Below are positions 12,301 to 21,433 of a DNA stretch of 64,000 nt, piece after piece. Positions within the stretch are counted from its first letter, which is position 1, and every line of letters starts with the position of its first letter. The DNA comes from Guadua angustifolia. Its lineage: Eukaryota; Streptophyta; Magnoliopsida; Poales; Poaceae. Location of the stretch: assembly GCA_036346375.1 (NCBI GenBank), contig CM070508.1, forward strand, positions 21,334,852 through 21,398,851, written 5' to 3'. A model generated the notes under the pieces. It searched no databases. It saw only the letters and a program-made list of their open reading frames with translations, and had not been told where the DNA came from. The position numbers and the translations under genes were made by a program.

Positions 12301-12945
12301 GCAACTACCAAGGACCATCTTCAATGATCCTCAATCTCCAATTCTAACCACCGCCCGGGCGTGTTTGGCCTATCAGGCCAAGGACCATCCTAACGGAATC
12401 GCCCTTTTTCCTAACCACCGCCCGGACCAAAATGGGCACACTGCCTTCAAGAATCGACAACAAAGCAATATCGTCCGTACACCGACTCCTTTGCTTCTTG
12501 CAACACTCAAGAGGGTCCAAACAGCAACGAGCCATTTCAAGAATCAATGAGACGACGATTCCTTTCGTGCAGCTAAGGACGAACCCACATCGTCCGTACA
12601 CCGATCCTTGAGGCGCGATTCATATGGTAAAAAGTAGTATTAACGAGACACTTCAAGAATCCCAGAGAGAGAGAGAGAGAGAGAGAGAAGTGTATGCTTA
12701 CTGAGGAAGTCGATGATGAGGCGGCCGTCGCAGAATCGGCCGGAGGGGCTGCCGAAGAACGTGGAGCCGTAGGGAGGGGAGATGGACTCGAAGCCGGCGG
12801 CGATGCGGCCGCCAGTGTCGGAGTTTGAGTCGCCGAAGTTGAACACCGCCGGGTAATCGAAGTCCGACGACGCCGCCGCGCGCCCGCCGCCAAGGCAGAG
12901 GACGGCCAGGAGGAGGAGCGCCACGTCCGCACGCGGAGCACGCAT
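9329..12945 (-). CDS. GDSL esterase/lipase, five exons, apparently intact
   Basis: A secreted SGNH-hydrolase-family ester hydrolase, closest in my reading to the Arabidopsis At1g54790-like group; substrate unknown. Exons on the reverse strand: 12945-12702, 11542-11342, 10709-10543, 10278-10008, 9597-9329. All introns are GT-AG and reading phase is kept throughout. The start at 12945 is chosen because it begins a signal peptide (MRAPRADVALLLLAVLCLGG). An in-frame ATG at 13125 would bury that peptide behind 60 residues. Visible family blocks: FNFGDSNSDTG with the nucleophile Ser, the block II Gly region (PSGRFCDGRLIIDF), block III FDIGQNDLAG with Asn, and DGIHYTEAAN with the catalytic Asp and His. 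No stops or frameshifts were found. It probably acts in the cell wall or apoplast. It is the only host gene in the window that looks functional. Confidence 0.92.
12664..12689. repeat. (AG)n microsatellite beside the GDSL exon 1 donor site
   Basis: About 13 uninterrupted AG units lie in intron 1, only about 10 bases downstream of the 5' splice site on the coding strand (where it reads CT). Length variation here could affect splicing; this is inference. Confidence 0.9.
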
Positions 12946-13320
12946 GGCAGCGGTGGCGGTGGTTGGGGCCTCTTTGCCCAGCACCCTACTCCTCTCCACT
13001 CTGTTCTGCTCACTTGTTACACCAAGTGAGGAGGAGGTTGCTGATGCTTGGAGCTTCGGAGTTGGGGAAGGCAGGCAAGCAGATTTGATTTTTGTTTGGG
13101 ATGAGAAGTGAAGACTGAAGGCCATTAATGATTAAATGGGGATGCCTACCTGCTGTTTGCTTTTTGTGGTTTAGTCCTTGAGTTGTTGGGATATTGTGAG
13201 TCATTTTCATGGTGCGGCTGAGCGGATGCAATGTGGTAATTATGGGATTTTGAAGGAGGTGCGTAGGAAATTGTTTTCTGAAATTGGAAGGGAAGTGAAG
13301 TGAGCTAGAGGCTATTCCAA
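12946..13320 (-). promoter_or_regulatory. Probable 5' UTR and promoter region of the GDSL gene
   Basis: The region upstream of the GDSL start has no transposon signature. It holds a second in-frame ATG at 13125 and pyrimidine-rich leader sequence on the coding strand. I did not find a clear TATA box, so no transcription start is proposed. Confidence 0.3.
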
Positions 13321-13664
13321 ATTCCGTATTGTGTAACGTGTTCTACTTGATACATTGCACAAAAAGCGTGCCTTTTCCTTTGTTGCGTTCCTGAGAATTA
13401 GGCGGATAAAATGTTGCAGCATTTTGTAAAGAAACTTTTGTTCATCTTGAAACGATGGGAGTTTGCATAAAATTTGGAGGGAAGAAAGATATCCACTCTT
13501 ACTCTATATAGAGCTTCATGTGAAATTTCGGAGAATTCTGCATCTCCAGCACGAGCTACTTCTGGTCTTGCAACGTATGTCTATGTCTCCCACGTCCACG
13601 TAACGAAGACACTAAATCAAAGAAAAAAACATATTATCATTGGACTCATATATATATTTATTAA

Positions 13665-14012
13665 AGGCAACATATCCTATACATACAGTCTTCCCGTGTA
13701 CACAGCGTGCACACCAATAACGAAAGTCACGAAAAATTCTGAAAAAAATTGTAGATGTACTTCATAAATTACTCTACATATGTATGAAGTTTCAAGATTA
13801 AATTCATTATATATTGAGAGTTACAAAAAAGAGAAAATTCTGACAAGTTAACTCTTGATATATAATAAATTTGAATCTACAATTTTATACATAGGTAGAG
13901 TAATCCATGAAGTACATCTATAATTTTTTTCAGAATTTTTTATAATTTTTGTTAGTTAGTGTGCACGGTGTGTATACGGGAAGGCCTGTGTATGCACAGG
14001 AAATGTTGTCTT
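13665..14012. mobile_element. Foldback MITE with long inverted arms
   Basis: Two arms of about 150-165 bp are inverted copies. The left arm has CTTCCCGTGTACACAGCGTG, AAATTCTGAAAAAAATTGTA and GATGTACTTCAT. The right arm carries the reverse complement of each with small changes. The arms meet near 13835-13860. The outer ends read about AAAGGCAACATATCCT and, reversed, AAAGACAACATTTCCT. I could not settle the target duplication, so the superfamily is left open. Confidence 0.7.
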
Positions 14013-14015
14013 TAT

Positions 14016-14670
14016 TAAAAGGCATACTACAACCTGTTATAAATTTTCCAGAGAACTCATAAATTTAAAATATTGCAATAACTACAATCACGATTGTTCT
14101 TAACCTACTTATATTATGAAACTACGTCTGATGTGACAATGAACTTACGTTGCGAGACAGAGCGAGCAATTTGTTGAGGTGAAAATATCATCAGAAGCTA
14201 ATTAACTTTAGGATTGTCATAAAGAAATTCAACGTCTGTTTGGATTGTATTAATTTTACAAAAAAAATCTATAAATTTCAAATAAATCAATTCTTTTTCA
14301 CAGAAATAGTATAATTTTCCCGTGTCAGGAATAGTGACATGGTAAACTAGAGGTCATCACTTTTCTAGCTCATGATAGATTTTCTCATGATAAATTTGGT
14401 TTGCAAATTGTTTACAAATCTAGCTTCCTTTCGAGTGCATTTGTAAAAAAAAAGTCTCATCTCTAACCACAGGATCACTACCCCGTGTTGCTTGTTGATG
14501 TTTTCACTGTCAAAGATAGAGCTATTTTTTTCTAATTACTTTCGAAAGAAAGCTATATTTAAAAAAATGTTATACAGGAGACTAGAAAAATGTTAATTTA
14601 TTTAGCGTGGTGGCAAATGGGGCATATGTGGCAAGAAACAACATAAAGTGGCAGTGGTGGCCAGAGTTCA
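14016..14670. other. AT-rich intergenic DNA
   Basis: I see no gene, inverted-repeat end or tandem array that I can support in this stretch. Confidence 0.4.
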
Positions 14671-15035
14671 TAATATCGATATCGTGATAATCGATTATAT
14701 TGAGAATTTCAAAAATCGAAAAAAATCGGTCGAGAATCGATACAAAATCGAAGAGTTTCAAAATCAAACTTTTTAATGAAAAAATTTAAAAAAAATTGAT
14801 TTTCACCGATAATTGCTCCATATTTCTCGATAATTGATTAGAGCGATTTTATGAACTTGTGTTCTTTGGTGGTTGATTTTGCGAACGATTTTCACTCGAT
14901 ATTCAACAAAAATTGAGCCATATTCACCAATTATCGCGATATTTACATCACATAAGTTTTTTTGGAATTTTTAAAATTAACCGATTTACCGATTGGTATT
15001 ATATACCGTATCAACTCGATATGATCGATAATTAA
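14671..15035. repeat. ATCGAT/CGATAA-rich repeat, possible hAT-like remnant
   Basis: Degenerate units of ATCGATA, AAAATCG and CGATAAT recur across the stretch on both strands. This resembles the motif-filled hAT-like elements elsewhere in the window, but I could not find terminal inverted repeats or an 8-bp duplication. Classification is therefore tentative. Confidence 0.4.
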
Positions 15036-17422
15036 AGGTTAGCATTCGGACTGGGCTTTTTTGGGCCCGCCTGTGGCACGGTAGGTATGGCACGGTACGA
15101 AGCTTGGCTCTAAGAAGTATGGGCGTCGGCCGCAAGACAACATCAGAGTACTGGAGGCGTCGGCTTGAGAACTAAATACGACAGGTACTGACCCAAGACG
15201 ACATTATAGTATGGGCCGTGTCGGGTCCAATGACCGAGGGCATGAGGAAGAAACTTAGTATGAAGATCACCGACCTACAAAGTATAAGCGTTATAAACGT
15301 ACCTAACAGCATAAATGGCACCCTCGCCGCCAACACCTGAGAGAGACGGGTCAACTCTCTCTCACCCGTTTCTCAATTTCTCCCTCGCTCATCCGTCTCT
15401 CTCAACCTCGATTGCCTCTCTTCTTCACTCTCTCGTTGCTCTCTCTCTTACTCGTGTTCAGCACATCCCCTCGCTCTAAGAATAAATAAATTTTAATTCT
15501 TTTTTCATAATATTTGTGTTCACTGTCTTAACTCAATGTGTCTCTGATTTCTTTTCTCTCGTCACAATAGTGTAAATAGGCTGGATTTAAGCCGATATAG
15601 CACGAAGCAGGCTGAAGCGCAAATAGGCTATACTTGGACTCACCGAAGGTAAGCTAAACCGGACCAACATAGCACAGCGGATATGATAGACCGTTACAAC
15701 ATGGCATGGTCCAATACAAAACATAATAGGTCCGTGCTTATCATAATCGATAATGTTATGGACCGTGGTGGTGGCTTGTGCGCCGTGCGGGAGCGATTTG
15801 CTTTTGGCGTTTGCCCAGGCCCCATTTTATTTTATTTTTATCGCCGTGCTGCACCTCCGCTTTTGTAATGTCGTCTAGGCTGTCTAGCACTCGAGCGCGC
15901 CACACCACATGGCGTGCAATTCTTCCTCGCTTGGTGCCACGCTTGCAAGAAATGGGATGCATTTCCCGAGGATCGAGGTCGTTCACCACTCGTTGAGATC
16001 TTGGGCCTACGTGGTTGGACCATAAATCTTATCTAAATTTGGTATATCAAAATCTAGTCACTAAATATCAATATTTTGATTAAAAATTGATAAGAAAAAA
16101 TAAACTAAAGAATTAAAGGATAAAAAAAATTTATCAAAATTTAGTACTAGTAAACTAAACGTTTATCAAATTTAGTCAATGCTATCAAAATTTAAGAAAG
16201 CGAGTATTGGTATTTATTAGAAGCAAATAAAAGACCCCTCGTCACCCCTGAAAGGAGATCAAAGACACGGTGTGCTTGCAGCTAGTTGTCACCATAATAT
16301 AAGACAGGAGTATGGGCGTTGGGCAGTGGTGTTTTCATTAAGAGCAGATGATCAAATAGCATTTCGCTTCTGTGTACTCCCACCGTCATTTACGATGAGG
16401 AGAACGGTTTGGCTATTAAGGTGCTTCGCAACATACTGCTTTGCTGCCGCAGCTTGTTTGTGTTTACAGTCACAGGCCCTGCGTTCTAGAAGTCTGGCCA
16501 GTCATGCGATTCGTAAGCATAGCTAACACCGGTTGTATTATTAGCCGTGTTCTCCGTTGTATTTGCGGAAGTAGCCTCGGCATATGAGTTTTTACGGAAA
16601 TAGCCTCCAGGCAAGCTCGAAGGACCATGAGGTGATGTGTGTCATCTCTCGTGGCAGTGGGGCACAGAATCAGGCTAGCGACGCAGCAGCCGGCGTCAGC
16701 GAGGGATCAAGCACGCTTCTGTGCTATCGGGCGCGGAAGCAGCTTACATGTCCGGACAGCTAGGCAACAAGGCGGGAGCTACACGCGCGGCCTCTCCGCG
16801 CTCGTCCAGCATGGTTGGCCGTGAATGAGGCTGCTGTACTGCACTGTTGCAAATCCCATGCATACCCAGCCCGGTGCACAGTACCCTGCCACGGGCCACG
16901 GCAGATGGTTCCGTGTTGCAGCCTGCCGCGGCAGGCATCCGCCTCCAATGGCGATGCCGTCGTGCCGTGGTCCCACTCTAACCACGCCGCCACTAGCTTC
17001 CACGGACTATGGCACGGCATGCGCCAGATGTGCCATGCCGGCTTCTCTGCATTCAACTTGGAGGCTATATTTGTAAATACAAAAGTATTAGTATTGTATT
17101 TGCCAAAAAAAAACATAGATATATAAACAGTTCAAATTGTTAACGGGTTGCACACGGGTACGACAACGCTCGGGCCATCATATCTACAATTCGGCGACCT
17201 CTGCACTCGCTAAGCTTTTTCTGGTTGCCAACCTTATCGTTCTCTGAGACATGCAGCTTCCGCCCACCTTTTTGTTCGCCTCTTCACGTGAATTGATCTT
17301 TTTTTTAGCCCTTTTTACTTTATTTTTTAAAAATTTGATATCCCTCTAAACAGCATGGTTAATATAATCCTGTTTTTGACTACAAAAGCATCAAAATGTA
17401 ACACGTGTTATCTTTCACACTC
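15036..17422. other. Intergenic DNA, no supported gene
   Basis: The first part has GC-rich pieces (GGCACGG, GGGCCCG) that could be another decayed DNA element. From about 16540 to 17120 is a GC-rich block bounded by two sequences that both mention TATTTGC and AGCCTCC in opposite orientation, hinting at a small inverted-repeat element. Nothing was firm enough to call as a separate feature. Confidence 0.3.
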
Positions 17423-17725
17423 CGAATTTTTTTTAAATAATATTATTTTATTTCGAAATTGCGACATTAATACACGTATTTAAAAAATTGCAGAAATAAT
17501 ATCCGGTTGCCAAACGGTTTGGCGATAATAGGGTAGTCGCCAAACGGTTTGGCGATAATAGGGTAGTCGCCAAGCGGTTTGGCGATAATATCCTAATCCC
17601 GCATTTTGAAGCGGTGATGACCGATTGTCACAGTCAGGAGTAGTCGCAAGCGGTTTAACGACTACTAAGTAGTCGCCGAGCGGTGTGGCGACTACTAAGT
17701 AGTCGCCGCGGTGTGGCGACCATAA
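17423..17725 (+). repeat. Left terminal inverted repeat of the large MULE
   Basis: The outer part (AAATAATATTATTTTATTTC, GCGACATTAATACACG) matches the reverse complement of the right end almost perfectly. It then contains about six palindromic units of the form GTCGCCAAACGGTTTGGCGA, spaced 28-30 bp apart, with later units more diverged. A CCTAATCCCGC segment in the middle also has its partner in the right end. Such repeats may serve as transposase-binding sites; this is inference. Confidence 0.85.
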
Positions 17726-17774
17726 CCGACACTGTTCGGTAGAACAACGGTTGTCTCGCTTCGCTTGCTCGGCG

Positions 17775-17962
17775 CGAAGGAGGCGAAGAAGAAAGAAAAG
17801 GAAGCGGGCGAAAAGGAGAGGAAGAGAGGAGAGGGAAGGAGGAGAGAGAGAGGAGGGAGAGGAGAGAGAGAGGCCGTGGCAAGGGAGAGAGAGGAGAGGA
17901 GCGCGGAGAGAGGAGAGAGAGAGAGAGGAGAGGAGGAGGAAGGAGGAGGAAAAAAAAGAAAA
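17775..17962 (+). repeat. Polypurine tract upstream of the MURA gene
   Basis: About 190 bases are almost only A and G (GAGAGAGAGGAGAGGAGGAG-like). Several long open frames of Arg, Glu and Lys arise from it and are not credible proteins. Located between the left terminal repeat and the transposase, it probably lies in the promoter or leader. Confidence 0.85.
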
Positions 17963-18024
17963 AAGGTAATTTTTTTGTAATTTTGTTATTAAATTTGTAT
18001 AGTGTAAAATAATTTAGAGATTTT

Positions 18025-18395
18025 GTCATATTAGAAAATTTAGGAATTTTAGATATTAGAAAATTTTAGAAATGTTAGATATTAGAAATTTTAGATATTA
18101 GAAATTGAGATATTAGAAACATTAGATATTGATACAATATCGATGTTTATGCAATATTAGAAATTTTAGATATTAATGCAATGTCGATATTCGAGATTTT
18201 AGATATTGATGCAATATTATATAGATATTGATGCAATATCGATATTAGAAATTTTAGATGCAATATTTGAGATTTTATATTTTGATGCAATATAGCGATT
18301 TTAGATTGTTCGTTGAAAATGCCGGCATGATAATTTTCTCATTTTAGGAGGGAATCGTTAATTTAGATATTGATGCAATATAAAAATTAATTTTG
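18025..18395 (+). repeat. Degenerate AT-rich minisatellite (TTAGATATT units)
   Basis: Units containing TTAGATATTAGAAATTTTAG and TTGATGCAATATCGAT recur irregularly. It lies just upstream of the transposase start, in what could be a 5' UTR intron: a CGTCGCAG acceptor-like sequence precedes the ATG by two bases. Confidence 0.7.
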
Positions 18396-18460
18396 TTTAG
18401 TTAGTGATATTAAACGTTAGTGGTGATATAAAAATCAATTTTGTTTATGTCGTCGCAGTA

Positions 18461-21170
18461 ATGTCGGATGTAGTGAAATTTAGGGTATATTATGGCGATG
18501 GTGAAATAAAAATTGGGCAAAACGGTGTTGATTTGAGCGGCTTTTTAAATCACAATGGCGAACACTTATGCCCGATAGAGTTAGCACCCGTGATATAAAG
18601 TTTTGGTTGACCAAATATTTTTCCCTGGATCCAAGTGTTTACTCTGTCACCATTCAAGCCGTATTCACGCGTAGTAAGGGTGACCCGGCTCTGTGGGAGT
18701 TGAAGAAAATAGATCGGACGTACTTGTGGCATAAATGGTTAAGGTGGTGCAAGGGATCTAGCCTTGAATGTGTAATCTTTGGTGCAGACGCGTGCCCTAG
18801 AGAAGAGGTGAATATTAGCGACGTGGCGAAGCAAAGATGTGTTTCTAAATTGAACAAGTTCGTAGTGGTGCGGTTGAGATAGCGGCGGAGGATGATATGA
18901 GGATGCAGACAAGCGCGAAGGTCGGGCAGATGAAGGGAAGAAATCGAGCAACTTGTTGATCAATTGGAGTTAGTGGACCATATGGCGATGCAAGATGAAG
19001 TGAAATGTTGGAGTGTGATGATGACATCGACGAAGATGAGGAAGGGGAGGAGATGATGATGAAATGCATGGTAGTATTGGGCAACGGATGTACCCATCCC
19101 CGACGAGTGGAACAGGAAAAACAAAGCGATATGGAAGTTTCGTGGGGGCATGACTCGCGTTGGGAGTATGCTAGCAATGCCGTTAATTTGAATCAAGTTT
19201 TCGCAAATAATTACGAGTTGAAGTTGGCGGTGAAATTGTGGGCACTATCGCAGCAGAGAGAGTTCGAGTTGTTTTGTCGATCGAGATAGATACACAGTGA
19301 AGTGCGAATCGAAGGATGTGAATTTCAGTACATGCATACAAGCGAAGCGCGAGACATTTTGGATTGCATCACGGTAGATGGGCACACATGCAGACTAGAA
19401 AATGTTACGGTGAAACACCGCAACTTGAATGCGCCTGTAATCGCTAACGTGATGTTCAATGAGATCATCGAGAAACGGGCATTGAGTGTTCTTATATTCG
19501 AAAGCAATGTTGAGAACATTTAAGTACGGATCGGTTACTCGATGGCTGGCGTCTGAAGCAAAAGGCATTAGAGAAGAGGTTTGGCACATATGAGGCTTCA
19601 GATTGTAACCTACCTCGTGTGCTTGATGTCTTGAAGGAAACCAACCCCGCACACGCGCTTTTGAAGAAAGTGAAGCAGATGGTAACGGGGTCTCGATATT
19701 TCGTCGTGCTTTCTTTTCACTGGGTCCTTGTATTGCGTCATTCAGGTACTGCCGTCCATTGCTATGCGTCGATGGTACATTCTTGACTGGGAAATACAAG
19801 GGGCAGATTCTAACGGCCATTGCAATTGATGGGAACAACCACATACTTTCATTGGCCTTTGCATTTGTTGAGGGTGAGAACCGGGATAGCTGGCTGTGGT
19901 TTTTCAGACATTTGAAGTTCGGGGTAGTTCGTGATCGGCCCAACGTGTGCATCATCCATGACCTCCATAAAGGTATCATTTCGGCAATTAAGACTCTACA
20001 GGAGGACCTTGATGAGCCTTTTCCATGGTGGGACATGCAGAACAGGTGGTGCATGAGACATTTGGGAGCAAATTTTTTCAGGCAGTTCAAGAGTAAGAAG
20101 CTGATGAACCTATTTAAGAGGTTATGCAAGTAGAACCAGGCACGTAAGTTCAACGCGATATTGGCCGAGTTGGATAAGCACACTACCGCACAGATTGAAG
20201 AGCTGAAGAAGCAACTAGCAACGCCGAACGATTGCCCACCCAAAAGGCTATCACCCCTTGGAGCGCTCGATCCTCCAAATCTGAGGAGACGATCGTCAAG
20301 AAACATTAAGTGTTTCTCGCACTGGATAGAGGCGGAGCCGTTGGAGAAGTGGGCATTGCTCCATGACACCGAGGCGCCAAAGTTAGTATACTAAATTAAC
20401 ATAGCTGTGACGATCGTCTAGTTAGAGTTATTGTGCTAACTGATATGTTTGAACAGGTTCGGTGTCATGACAATGAACATAGCCGAGGTTTACAATTGGG
20501 TCATCAGAGGCCTGCGCCCGCTACCACTTGTGGCCATCTGGAAGGCATTTGCACGCATCGTTGGCTACTTCGTAAAAGGCATGCGGAGGTCAGACTTCAC
20601 GCCACGACATTGCAAACGCCCGATCTTGGCGCGGATGATGGCCTACATGGAGGAACGCACTAGTAAAGCTCAGCTGCATATGGTGCGTAGCTTCGGAGTG
20701 ACTGAGTACCGCTTTGAAGTGACTCTCCGGTGTAAAGGGGGTTGGGAACCGACACAGCGGTTATTACACACGAGGTTAACCTAGGCCAAGGGGCCACTGG
20801 ATGGTGTGAATGCACCTGCAACAAGCCAAGACTTCTTCATATTCTCTGCTCGCATGTGATCGCAGCTTGTGGGCAAATTGAGATGAACACGTCACAATAC
20901 GTGTCCCCTTTCTACCTGAAGGGTCATGCTGTCCATACATGGTCCGGTGAGTTCCGTGGTTTTCGAGCACATGGTGATTTCACTGCCATTAACAGAGATG
21001 TGCGCATATGCCTACCGGATGCAAATTTGCGGAGGTGTGCACCAGGGCAGGCTGGCCGTCCACAGTCTAGGCGCATTCGCAATGACATGGATGAATCTGA
21101 AGTGGGTGGCCCTGTTAGGAGGTGTTCTCAGTGCGGTGAGTACGGGCACAAGGCAACGCAATGCCCGTAG
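18461..21170 (+). pseudogene. MURA-type transposase of the large MULE
   Basis: Predicted DDE transposase acting on the element's own ends. The N-terminal region (ATG at 18461; VVKFRVYYGDG, then WLTKYFSLDPSVYSVTIQAV) is followed by the catalytic core. The first Asp is in LLCVDGTFLTGKYKGQILTA near 19760, the second in VCIIHDLHKGIISAIKTL, and a Glu-containing FVEGENRDSWLWFF block lies between. A GT-AG intron (20382-20456) joins EAPK to FGVMTMNIAEVYNWV. The SWIM zinc finger (CECTCNKPRLLHILCSH) and a CCHC knuckle (CSQCGEYGHKATQC, ending at 21168) close the protein. Lesions: frame changes near 18560 and 18880, a TAG at 20131 (CAG would give KQNQARKF), and a one-base shift near 20740. The usual Ser-Asp-Arg around the second Asp reads His-Asp-Leu here, so catalysis may be lost as well. 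Confidence 0.88.
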
Positions 21171-21433
21171 TGTTATGTAGTGAATTATGTAATTTGTATT
21201 GAATTGTGTAATATGTATCATTTTATCCTATGCTAGGTATTTGCGGTTACATTGGACTATTTTATCAATGTCGGGTTGTATTGAATGCTTAACAATGCTT
21301 AGCTATGATTGTACCTTTTGTCATCTTTTTGTATTGAATTGCGTAATATGTTTGTCGTTTGTTTATTTATGTCGAACTCTTCAGTCTTTTGATTTACATT
21401 ACTAATCGTACTGTTTTCTGTTTGCTTGCAGGG
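21171..21433. other. Spacer between MURA and the PMD gene
   Basis: AT-rich sequence with repeated TTGTATTGAATTGTGTAATATG-like pieces (21197-21222 and 21328-21352). It ends in a good 3' splice acceptor (TTTGCTTGCAG) just before the PMD start, suggesting a 5' UTR intron or a missed upstream exon. Confidence 0.4.

Noticed and set aside
12340..12600. Short duplicated words in GDSL intron 1 (ATCGTCCGTACACCGA twice; ACCACCGCCCGG twice)
   Set aside because: Local repeats without element ends; too little for a separate call.
15050..15760. Possible hAT-like element with GGCACGG and GGGCCCG words
   Set aside because: No terminal inverted repeat or 8-bp duplication could be identified.
16540..17120. 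Possible small inverted-repeat element bounded by TATTTGC and AGCCTCC words
   Set aside because: Matches are short and no target duplication was found.
17751..17980. Open frames rich in Arg, Glu and Lys
   Set aside because: They arise from the polypurine tract and have no domain or codon evidence.
19395..20369. Minus-strand open frame of 324 residues
   Set aside because: Shadow of the MURA gene, whose plus-strand frames carry the conserved DDE motifs.
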